From the NCBI GenBank assembly GCA_036971475.1, contig JBAIZL010000005.1, positions 252,919,323 through 252,983,322 on the forward strand: a DNA stretch of 64,000 nucleotides, written 5' to 3'. Positions 45,957-58,034 of this stretch are shown here, piece after piece. Position 1 is the first letter of the stretch. Every line of letters begins with the position of its first letter. The notes under the pieces were generated by a model, which did no database searches, was not told where the DNA came from, and saw nothing but the letters and a program-made list of their open reading frames with translations. The position numbers were made by a program, and so were the translations under genes. This DNA comes from Prosapia bicincta. Lineage: Eukaryota > Arthropoda > Insecta > Hemiptera > Cercopidae.

Positions 45957-46060
45957 ACGTTCTGTTTCAGTAAGTTTTAACAAATTTACTAAATTTAAAG
46001 TTCGGATAGTCATAAACTATTGTTTAAGTGATTAATAAGATTTACCGAACGTAATGGAGT

Positions 46061-47584
46061 ACAAAATTCAATAAATATAAAACTAGTATAATAAAATTAT
46101 TCTATCCATTAAGATCATAAAGACATAGTGATTTCGAACAATTTAAAAATTACATTTTTATGTTACGATAGTTCAAACCAATATTTAAAAAAATATTTAC
46201 CTGTATTTACGTTTAAAATAAATATTTCGTAATTAATTGTCATAAATTAGTTTGATCAGATATCTTAGCTGTGTCCTGTTTTCAATAATTAATTTTCAAA
46301 TAATTAAAACAAAATACCTATATTTCTATTATTCGATTCCATATTTAAACTTAAGCTACCTGTCTACAGTTACGGATTCACTGTCTGAGTTAATAATGCT
46401 ACATATGTCCAGAAATGGTTGTCCATAGTACAAGTAAGTTTCTTTAGGCAATAGTCACATATTACGTTATGTCCAAATGTTTAGGATATATTTCTTATTG
46501 ATAAATTTTTATGGTTGTTTGAAACTGTAAGCTTTAAATAGATTTAAGACGTTTAAATAATATCAATATGCAAATTTTGGGAATATAACTTGTTTAATTT
46601 ATATAATTGATATAACATTTTTTTACAGTAATAAGGCTTACTACCGAGTAGTAACAATGATATTGCAAAACCATAGTCATTCGGGCTTAGTTTCTCGTTT
46701 GTTAGCAGCTGATTGTGGCGTAACATTCTTTACTGCAGGAAAGCAAAATCCGTGAAAGTGACGTTTGTTGTTTATATAAGTTTACATTTATAAATGTGAA
46801 AATTATGTTTAATTTACTTAACACTTTTTTATGAGTTATTCCTTTAATAAATATTTTAAATTGAGTGTAATGTCGTGTAGCCGTAAATGACGAACTGTTA
46901 ATGTTAGACAATTGAAGTAGGTCTTCTCTGATTATTGCATTTGTCAATTAATGAAAGTACTTTATAATTTATGAGCAATGAGGTAAATGTTTATTTTTTT
47001 CAAATTTTACAAAATAATGTACAGAATGTAATAAATTATAAAGATCTACAATACTACTTGGTCATATTTTATAACAATCAACATTATTTATATGTCATGG
47101 TAGTTAGCCTTGACAGTATCATCCTTGAATTTGAGATTACTGTTAAAACCTAATCGTCATTTATGAAGTTATAAATCTAAAACCATATGCATCCTGTTTT
47201 TAGTTAATTTTTATTAATTAGGCATACAATTGTGATTATGTAAAATGTTCCAACACCAATTGGGATAATGACTTGTAATACCTTGATAGTAACTATACTG
47301 GTAAAACCTTGTGATGAGTATTTTTTTGGGATGCCTGTAGTAGCTGAAGACCATCAATGACACTGTTGTTGCTTTTCAACTTTTTCTGAGTAAACTTTTT
47401 TATGTGTACTACTGAATACAGAAAAGTCTCAAGATTGTTTTAATATAGTTGATATTTAAATAAACAACCATTTATTATGACTGATATTTACTTTGGTCGA
47501 TAACACCCCCAGTGCTGCTACATAATTTGATTCACTTAATCCGTCTGCTCCAAAAACCCCTTGCCTACCAATATTTATTTAAAC
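46061..47584. other. Intergenic DNA
   Basis: AT-rich. No recognisable gene. A TATATAA at about 46775 is not tied to any transcript. Confidence 0.45.
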
Positions 47585-47598
47585 AACTATATCCTTGA

Positions 47599-47853
47599 TA
47601 ATAAAAGAAACCTCTTTACCACAAATGAGTTTTTCTTTTATTTAAAACCTTATGTACATTTAAATTGCATAACAATCATCTTTAAAGGAAATTTACAATA
47701 AAAATACAATAAGGTATTTTAGATGATTGATTTTAAGATGATTGATATGCAATTGAAATGTACATAAAGCTTTAAATAAAAGAAAAACTCATTTGTGGTA
47801 AAGAGGTTTCATTTATTATTAAACATTACGCCAGAGTTGTTTCATACAGTTAT
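47599..47853. mobile_element. Foldback element D with 14-bp target duplication
   Basis: Inverted arms of about 85 bp (47599-47682 and 47740-47822) containing aaacctctttaccacaaatg and its reverse complement. Flanked by a perfect 14-bp repeat aactatatccttga (47585-47598, 47854-47867). No ORF and no hammerhead core seen. The duplication length equals that of elements A and B. Confidence 0.75.
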
Positions 47854-48239
47854 AACTATATCCTTGAATTAGATGTGGAGGGAAGAAGAGATTTTCCGTG
47901 GTATTGACTCTATCATTTTAGAAATTCCTAGTAGGGCTTCATCTCAAAATGAAATTTTGTTAATTTTTGTTCTAACTTCTGCATGAGAAGAAGGTCGTTT
48001 CGAGAAATTTATGTGGAAACCGAAAAATAGTCTTTAGCAATACGAGGCCCTGACTCCTCTTTGTTGAAAGACTTGAATGTTTTTCCAAGCATAAGTATGT
48101 TAAAGTTGAAGCTCTTATTTTTTACTTTCTTACAAAAAGTAGGTTTGTTTAATGGTTTAGAATATGAGTATTGTATCTTTCTTTAGTTATATTTGAGACA
48201 ACTGTTAGAAGTAACAAATCTGGTGAAACTAGACCCCAT

Positions 48240-48540
48240 TTTTATAAAATTAATTTTTTATGAAATGAAATTACAAACTTTTTATGAAATTTACAAAAAC
48301 ACAAAATACAAACATATTAAACGAACAAACCCAATAAAAATCTCATATATTCTTTGACTCTATCGAAAACCTGCCCTTTAAATCCATCACTGCTATACCC
48401 AACAACAACTATAAGTGGAAAATTTAGACATTGATGAAGATCACTATGGAGTGATCAAAAGCGTTTTGTCTCAGTAAGTTTTTACAAAATGAATTAAAGT
48501 TCGAATAGTCATAAACTAATTTAAAGTGATAGTTATGTTT
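48240..48540 (+). mobile_element. PLE 3'-end remnant
   Basis: A broken Asn/Thr/Lys-rich coding tail (about 48280-48420) is followed by ttgatgaagatcac ... gtgatcaaaagcg, tctcagtaagtttt and gttcgaatagtcataaacta. The same tail is found at 45927 and 23477. Confidence 0.65.
48431..48460 (+). ncRNA. Hammerhead-like core
   Basis: TTGATGA, perfect 6-bp stem GATCAC/GTGATC with loop tatgga, then AAAA in place of GAAA. Confidence 0.45.
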
Positions 48541-49620
48541 CACCGAACTTAATTCAAGTATTCAAGAATTTAATTTTACATTTCTTTTTTAATTTCTTTA
48601 ATGTATCACAGTTGATGCCCTCTGATCTTGGCCTATATTGAATGTAGGTTTGGATGTCTAGCCTATATTAAATGAAATTTATATTTGTCAATGACATGCT
48701 AAACTAATTCAAGTAAATCTGTGAAACACTCATAGAGAACTAAATGTTTTCAATTGCATTAAGTTATCGTCAGTAATAGGTTCTCTGCTTTGAAATATTG
48801 TTTGGCTAGGTTACAATAGTTTAAAAGCCAGGTTTTCTATGATATGGTCAAATAATATATGAAGGAACCAACAAAAGTACCTGGTATGTCACTTTTAGCG
48901 AATTTTGTAGAACAAATTTAAAGTTTTGAGCCCTTTAATTATTTGAAACCATCACTAGTTTTTATAATATTTACATTTTTAGTACTAAATACTAGTTTAC
49001 TGGGGTTTATCTAGTACAATTTTTAAAAAATAGTATTTTTTTGGAATAATTTTATAAACTTCAATACTGGACTTAACAGAGGTTTCTCCAAAAAGTTGTA
49101 CAACTTTTAATATTTCAGTCAGTATACTTATTGAAATTATTTTTAAAATATCACAAAACTTTAAAGCTATACAAACATAACAGAAAAAGATAATTAATAT
49201 TTTTACGACTTGTCTCTTTTTTTTAATTGTTTTTTTGGAATGTTTGTGAAGCATTCATCTGCTACTATGTAGAAGTCTATCAAGAATTGAATGTCAACAT
49301 TTTTTTTTTTTTTTTGATATCACCAGAAAAAACCTAAAAATGATAGCACAGATTTGTAATCGGATGATACATTTTTTTAAAATAGTTAAAGTCGTAAGTT
49401 TTAAAAATTAGATATAAGTATCTTTTAGTCTGTATTAACAAGTTTAAGCATTATTTTTTCATTTAACTACTGTTTGAGTGGTTAATAGTTTTAGTTTATT
49501 TAAAACTGCAACCAAAAAGACTTTTTTAAATTGAATAGGTCAAAATTATAATTTAAGTTTATGCTTTAGCTAATATAAGATTTGGTATTTGACTTATGTA
49601 AATTTTACTATAAGACCTAC
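48541..49620. other. Intergenic DNA
   Basis: AT-rich; nothing recognised except T runs. Confidence 0.45.
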
Positions 49621-49745
49621 CTTCATACGGTTTTTGTGAGAGGAGGAACATCTTTTCTTCAAGACGGGGTGCTTCTATTAGGTTCCTGTTGTATCTACTA
49701 CTTCTTTTAGTCATCATGAAGTTTTGGAGCCCATTGTAGTAAATC
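49621..49745 (-). CDS. Candidate orphan exon, product not recognised
   Basis: A 125-nt open segment with an acceptor (ttctacag) and a donor (gtaggt) on the minus strand. In the open frame it reads IYYNGLQNFMMTKRSSRYNR, then NLIEAPRLEEKMFLLSQKPY. Its base composition is less AT-rich than its flanks. I do not recognise the family, and no partner exon was found in the surrounding intergenic DNA. It could be a host gene exon, a transposon exon or a chance ORF. Confidence 0.3.
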
Positions 49746-51295
49746 CTGTAGAACATAAAAGCATTTCACTAATAAGTGATTGATCAGCCTCAAAGTCTGA
49801 CGGGTTTACTCGAGAATGACTTGAGATATCTATTCAAGGCATCTTTACATGACTTTTGTTCACATGACTTTAATCAAAATTGTGTGTAGTAAGGTCAAAA
49901 ATATTACCAAAAAAGTCTTGTATAAAAGAACAAACTTTATAATTGCCCTTATTGTCTACAGTTTCAGGATACAAATAAAAGACATTCAGTCCACTTGATG
50001 AGACCTATTATATAAAAAAAAACCAGATAGCTGCTGCCTATAATTAATGTCATTACTTGTCATTAGCCTTCGTACTGTCAGTCTTGCTAATCTACATTGC
50101 TTTTTGCTTGAGTTTGTATAATTCATTGGCTTTCATTAAATGGATTTGTTTGTCAAATTCTAAGTCTATGATTTTGGTTTTTCTCCATCAGTTTTAATAA
50201 GCAAGAGTTTTGCTTCAAAATTATTTTTTTCTTGCAATAACATCGAAAGTGGAGCAAGTATCAACTCTGTGGTATCCAAAACTTATATTGTGTTCTCTAC
50301 CAAAAAGGGTTATGTATATCTCTTAAAGTTTATTACTGACTTCTGGATTTTTAAACCATTACATGTTAAATAATTTGCTAATGCGTACTAGAAATCCAAT
50401 TATCGAAAACAGAAAAATCCAATTTTAGATTCTCAGAATAAAGGCAAAAACTTTCAGAAATTAAAAATAAATTATATGCAAAAACGTACTGTGATTTCCA
50501 AAATTATGATTCTGTCTGCATGTGCTATTGCCCTTTTCTCCGTGAAGCTAGTGTAGATTTACCGAACGTAATGGACTACAAAATTCGAGGATTCTAATGT
50601 ATCAGTATTTTTCTTTTGTTTTTTCCTTTAATTACTCTATCTAATTGACATGTATTAGAATATAATGAGTCATTGAAGTTTTATTTATATAAATTTGAGT
50701 TCTAATTTTGCAAATTTATTTTTTCATAATTGACATTATTACGGTGATAAATAAGTAGAAATTATTTTGTTTATTTCAATTTATTTTTTCTGTACTGAAA
50801 GCAGGGTAGTAAAAAAAGTATTAAAATTTTAATCTGCTGACTTGTGTATAATAATTTGTATTAATATTTGATAGTAATTAGTCCTTCGAAAGACCAACAC
50901 TCAGTATTCATTGTTTATATAACAGTTTTTAAAAGAATTTTATTAATTTGGTGCCAAATTTAATAGGTAATCTTATTGCAATTTTTAGTAACAGTTAAAA
51001 TTTATGTATGGTTTAATTTGTTTAGTATGTACTTACGGCCTTATAATGGTAATAAACCAATTTTTAAAACTTCGCCAATAAAAAAAAAAGGAAATCAAGT
51101 CTCAAATCAAACACTTTTTTCATTTACTTACTGTTTTATGGATGAGATAAAATGTTCACATGTTAAGTGAAACATGACTTTCATGTTGATTGTGGCTATG
51201 AATGTTATATACTAAAATGGAGACACTTTACTTTGATCCAGTATGCTTTTCGGTGATCTTTGGGTTTCATATTTTTGCTGTGGTTATTGTATAAT
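49746..51295. other. Intergenic DNA
   Basis: AT-rich. A short PLE piece (agatttaccgaacgtaatgg, about 50555-50580) matches 46040-46060. Otherwise nothing recognised. Confidence 0.45.
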
Positions 51296-51570
51296 TTCAA
51301 AGTTCGGATAGTCATAAACTATTGTTTAAGTGATGTATAATTTATACAATCTGTATATTTTGTTTTATAAATTTATTGCAAAGTGTGTGGCAATCTTTTA
51401 GAGATTGTTTATTCAATTTATTATATTTACAGTTTCTTTGTATGTTATAATAATGTTATTTTTTAAGGAATTTGGTAATTCCTTTTATATCATATTCTGT
51501 GTATGTAGAGGTAGCCCATTTTTTTGTTTGTTGATCAAGTTTTGGGAGATGTAAATGGCCAAATCAAAAA
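51296..51570 (-). mobile_element. PLE remnant
   Basis: Starts with gttcggatagtcataaacta (the terminal-repeat tail, plus strand). From about 51475, ggtaattccttttatat ... tgtgtatgtagaggtagccc matches the minus-strand PLE relic at 37763-37830. Mixed orientations show two joined PLE pieces. Confidence 0.6.
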
Positions 51571-53895
<2,325 letters not shown>

Positions 53896-53934
53896 CGTTT
53901 TCTTGTTTAATAATTTAAAACAACATAGGTTATT

Positions 53935-54006
53935 CAAATACAAGAATATTTATTAATTTATATCCAATTTAATTTGGATATAAATTAATAAATATTCTTG
54001 TATTTG
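53935..54006. repeat. Perfect 33-bp inverted repeat, 6-nt spacer
   Basis: Arm caaatacaagaatatttatt... (53935-53967) is exactly complementary to 53974-54006, with spacer tttaat. It starts 42 bp after the microsatellite ends. Could form a cruciform or hairpin. Confidence 0.95.
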
Positions 54007-54086
54007 ACATTGTCTAAGATGAATAAGACAGAAATATTTGTCTCTTTAGATTTCAACACATCAGATAGGATTCTTCTTACCTTTAA

Positions 54087-55095
54087 CCCTTAGCCCTCAG
54101 ATTTTTGTAACATGCTTTGCTTCCCCGATTGTAATTAAATTGAGATAAATTCCTCACCTGCAGGTTGCATTATTGTTTATGGAAAACTTTGTTTTCTCTT
54201 ACATGATTTTATCATCTCATTTGTAGTTTTGTAGAGTATGATATTTTTGAAAACAGTTTTCCGGATGAAGTCCTGGTTTTCTGCCGCATGTTTTGTAGTG
54301 AAAAACTGTTTCCCTTCTACCTCCTTTTATCTTCCTGTTACTGCAAACTACACAATCCTTAGAACTATTTTTGTCACTGGAAAAGATTAAATGTAATTTC
54401 CCATTCAGTCTTTCTTCTTTGTCAGTAGTTGATGGCCGACCCCTCTCACTGTACGGGTTATTCCTGATATCACCAATGCGTTCCCTCACCAAGTTTTGGC
54501 CTAACTATTTTTGTTTAACAGGATTTTCTCTCATTTCCTTTTTTTTGTTATTATAGATAATAAAACTATTTACTACAGCTACATCTAATAGCCAGAAAAA
54601 CATTTTCCTCCACCATTTATTTCTTCGTCTCGTAAAACTGCACGGTTCATTATATTGAACAGCTAAATCTACACCACCCATAAACTGGTTATATTTACAA
54701 ATACCTGTTGATTTAGTTATTTTGCTTATGAAACTGAACTACATTCTAATAAATCAGTATCAAGTACAAGATCAGGAATTTCAGAATCACTAATTGTACG
54801 TGAAGCCACGGCAAACTACGAGTAAACAAATAACCGGCAAAACTGTTACCTATTTGCAGCTTACAACGTAGCGGCAAACTACATTTTGTGATGACTCACA
54901 TATTCCTAGGCATTTTCAACTTAGTTCACATTATTGTCAATAGAGTGTAGTACCAAACGGGGAAAAGATTGAATGTCGTGGGCTTCGCCGCAGACGAGTT
55001 ATAGGCATTTGAAAATCTTGTCGGGTGACCCCCGACATACGAGTAAACTCTAATATACGCTTGGCGGGGCTCCCCCGACAGTCGAGTGCTAAGGG
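54087..55095 (-). mobile_element. piggyBac-family transposon, internally deleted
   Basis: Flanked by TTAA (54083-54086, 55096-55099). Ends: CCCTTAGCCCTC on the left and CCCTTAGCACTC as reverse complement of the right. Minus-strand coding remains are the C-terminal third of a piggyBac transposase. The right side has subterminal motifs ccccgac/cgagt repeated. At 1.0 kb it lacks most of the transposase. Confidence 0.88.
54217..54730 (-). pseudogene. piggyBac transposase, C-terminal part
   Basis: From about 54720 downward: YNQFMGGVDLAVQYNEPCSF, then NKWWRKMFFWLLDVAVVNSF IIYNN (the end of the DDE domain; usual DxxMGGVDxxDQ has lost Asp residues), a break near 54500, and an open frame to 54217 with RLNGKLHLI, DCVVCSNRKIKGGRRETVFH and CGRKPGLHPENCFQKYH, the cysteine-rich DNA-binding domain that recognises the ends. 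The catalytic Asp triad region upstream is deleted. Confidence 0.87.
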
Positions 55096-55099
55096 TTAA

Positions 55100-56527
55100 A
55101 TGAAATGATCATGAAGCAAATCAGCAAAAATGTATCTTACTATTTGCACATTAAAAACAGGGAGATGACTCATTTATGTTTTTAATTTGTTTTGGCTTTT
55201 GAAATTTCTCAATAATGGCCAAAGTTAAACTACATGAATCATCAGTGTTTCAGCATAGAGAACTGACATAGGCTTTCTTTATTTTACACTTTTTGATCTA
55301 ATAATATTGTAGGTTTAGACGTTTTTAGTCATTGTTTTCCAGAATAAGCTGTCTCATCTGTGTTATAAAACGTCATCTGTGCAGAACGTTGTTTGTATCA
55401 TGTGAAAACCATTTCATTGACATTCAGCTTAGGTTTGTGTTTTTCTCCATACTACCACTGTATCATTTACCTTCTTTGGAAGAAACCTTAAGTTTGACTA
55501 TTTTTTCAAATGTTATAAAATGTAGATTTTGTTATACCAAATTTGTTCATTATGTTTAAGGTTCTTTATGCTGAATAACTTTCATTTCTTGATAAAGCGT
55601 TAAGGAATTCTACTTCTCTCTTGAACTCATTATATACTGTACTGTTTATGTACAGAAAACACAAACTGCATACTCCATTTACAGAAATTGTATTTCACTA
55701 GTTATATCTGGGCAAAGTATGCTACCGTAGTCTATTCGCAATCACGCTAAAATACCTCTATACAATCTGTGTAGAGTAACTAAAGCACCATTTCTGCTGA
55801 ATTTTTAAAAAAGATAGAATGTAAGAACAATCTTTACAAGCTTTAATACATTGACTGAGCCATTGATGAATCATACCCAGTCTAGGGAGTGACAGTTGCA
55901 AACATCACTGTATCACTCTAGCATTATCGGGATTAAAGACAAACAATTTTTAATCGGGTTCAGGTTTTTTCAAGACAAAAATTTTGTATATCCTGGTAAT
56001 GTCGTTAATACTACTAGAAATTCCTAGTAGAGCTTCTTTTGTTCAGTTAGGTCTTCACGTTAACACAGTGAATTTCATTTGTAAGAATTGTGGCCACATG
56101 TCAACAGCATTGTCTTACAAAAACAAATACTATAACACTAATAATCGGAATATCTAGGTAAAATAAATCTAATTAAAGGAAGCAATTAAATCTAACTTAA
56201 GTAAGTAGTTGAGTTTTTCTTCAACATGACAAAAAAAACATTCAGTAGAATGGAAATCTTAGTAAGTAGTCCAAATTATCTGAATTCCTAATTAAAGAAC
56301 AAATTAGTGAATTTTTATTGTATTTTAAAGTATATAATAATTTCACTAATTCCAATTAATATGCATATCTTAAAATATCTTGTTAATATAATTAAAATTG
56401 AAAATATCTCGTTTTCCTGACTTTTATGTAGGATTCTGTATATTTAAACAAAAGATTTCATGTTTTTAGTAAATTATAAAAATTTATAAACCCATTTTTA
56501 ATGAATATTTTTTTTTTTTGGTTGCAG
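55100..56527. other. Upstream region of Ube2j2
   Basis: AT-rich. It should contain the noncoding first exon or promoter of Ube2j2, or the 3' part of its first intron, but I cannot place either. No transposon is recognised. Confidence 0.4.
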
Positions 56528-56551
56528 TAATTTCTAAAATATTATACAAAA
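56528..56551 (+). other. Ube2j2: 5' UTR part of the Ube2j2 exon
   Basis: 24 nt between the splice acceptor (AG at 56526-56527 after a long T tract from 56510) and the ATG. It shows that a noncoding first exon exists upstream; I could not place it. Confidence 0.65.
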
Positions 56552-56670
56552 ATGTCTAACCGTAAACCTAGCTCGGCTACTTCTCGTTTGAAGCAAGATT
56601 ATTTACGCTTGAAAAAAGACCCAGTTCCATATGTGGTCGCTGAACCAGTTTCTTCTAACATTTTAGAATG
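56552..56670 (+). CDS. Ube2j2: Ubiquitin-conjugating enzyme E2 J2 (Ubc6 type), first coding exon only
   Basis: Encodes about 40 residues: MSNRKPSSATSRLKQDYLRL, then KKDPVPYVVAEPVSSNILEW, with the Trp codon split by the donor gtaagtg. RLKQDY-R-KKDPVPY--AEP---NILEW is the N-terminal signature of UBE2J2/Ubc6, tail-anchored ER E2 enzymes used in ER-associated degradation. The catalytic Cys and the membrane anchor are in later exons, not found up to 64000. The exon has a splice acceptor (poly-T then ttgcag, AG at 56526-56527), so an untranslated exon must lie upstream. The ATG at 56552 is preceded by ACAAAA. The following intron is filled by a piggyBac-like MITE, a split PLE-like copy, a Tigger element and an R1-clade element. 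Confidence 0.9.
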
Positions 56671-56773
56671 GTAAGTGTTAAACATATATTTCTCTAAGGA
56701 TAAATTGTATGTTAGAGAAAAGGGAAATTTTAACATACTGGTTTTTATTGTTGTTTTCATAAGTATTTGTTAA

Positions 56774-57378
56774 CACGTTGAGTGTGGCGGGCGTGCATGA
56801 ACGCCTGTGCTCTACTGGCGTCTGTTACGGTAGGCGTTCATGTATACTCCAATCCCCCCTCTCAATTGATTGGTTCTGTGTGAGGTTAGCCACTGAAAGA
56901 AAAATTTGTGTCGCTTGTCGATTATTATGCCAGTCTTTGTGAACATTTCGATGTATTTATTTTTTTGTTCCTCCATTGCTGTCAGATTAAAGACTGTGTT
57001 ATCATATTAGTGTTACTTGAAGTGTGTTATATTAGTGTATATTAGTTGTTGTATAATGAATGTAGATAATGAAGATGAATTATTGGATAATATCTATGAC
57101 AAATGTTGTTAGAATACACATTCTCTAATGATTCATCCTTGTTATCCATATTCATTGTACAAAAACTAATAAACACTACTATTACATACTTCAAATATGT
57201 TGTGAAACCAAAATGTTCACAAGGAATGGGGCTTTACCCGACAAGCGATTGAACGTATTCCTGCAAAAACTAACGTTACTCCGATCCAATGAGTTGAAAG
57301 CAGGACGTACTTGAACGCCTACCGCTATGGGCGCCAATATAACACGGGCGTTCATGGACGCTCTCCTCACTCAATGTG
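56774..57378. mobile_element. piggyBac-like MITE in the Ube2j2 intron
   Basis: 605 bp between TTAA copies (56770-56773, 57379-57382). Ends are CACGTTGAGTGTGGCGGGCG on the left and CACATTGAGTGAGGAGAGCG as reverse complement of the right, then gtycatgaacgcc on both. Further inverted motifs ggcgttcatg/catgaacgcc lie inside. No transposase. Confidence 0.82.
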
Positions 57379-57382
57379 TTAA

Positions 57383-57906
57383 AAATTTTAGTGATACTCA
57401 ATGTTTCTTGGTAAATAAATTATTGTAATTTACTTCTAACTGATAAGTACATCAATTTCATCAAGGTGGAAATAAATTAAAATTATTTTTACTTTGCATT
57501 AAAATTATTTTTAAATGAATAATTTTATTTGACTTAGTAATCACCCACCTGTTTGAAAGCTGGGAATTTTTTTAACTGGGTATAACTGAGAGTGTTGTTA
57601 TTGGACTAGAAATATCTATGAAAAGAATTAATTAATTTTAAAAGAATTACAAGGCCTATGTACTGTGCTTTACCATGGGTGGTCTGAGCATCATAATGAA
57701 TGGCCATAGACATGACGTTGGAACCATGAACATAGACAGGCCAACCGCTCAACACGCTGCTAGTCACAACATCATATCTTTCAGTGATTGTTATACCACC
57801 AAAATAATTAAGGCCCACCCCTGATTGCAACCCTTCAGAATTGAGAAATTAGGAGTTAACATACCAGTGGTACACGAAATCTAGAGAGCCTCCTAACCTC
57901 AACATC
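57383..57906. other. Ube2j2 intron DNA, one unrecognised open stretch
   Basis: 57606-57830 (minus) is an open frame with NYFGGITITERYDVV and GWPVYVHGSNVMSMAI. GGITxxxRxD recalls Tc1/mariner transposases, but the rest does not follow, so it is left unassigned. Confidence 0.35.
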
Positions 57907-58034
57907 AGATAAAACTCATTTTACCTTCCCCCTAACTTCTACAATTTTTAACAACTCCATTTACCTTCCTTCTGACAGACTATTAATATCTAGTTTCAAA
58001 TAATCAATATTTATACAAATCACATATAGTACTA

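Larger units (their letters stand above)
44740..46060 (+). mobile_element. Penelope-like element with inverted terminal repeats, reverse transcriptase missing
   Basis: Nested inverted blocks: tagtttatgactatccgaac (44743) with gttcggatagtcataaacta (45999); the 44795-44878 block with 45740-45830; and gacggccgtttcgggagatg (44979) with the reverse complement near 45585-45610. Inside is a reading frame with PLE connector and GIY-YIG. Inverted or direct pseudo-LTRs are typical of PLEs. It lies about 560 bp upstream of the eIF3a ATG, on the opposite strand. Confidence 0.8.

Noticed and set aside
57606..57830. 74-codon minus ORF with GGITITERYD
   Set aside because: A short resemblance to Tc1/mariner proteins that does not continue; no ends or second motif.
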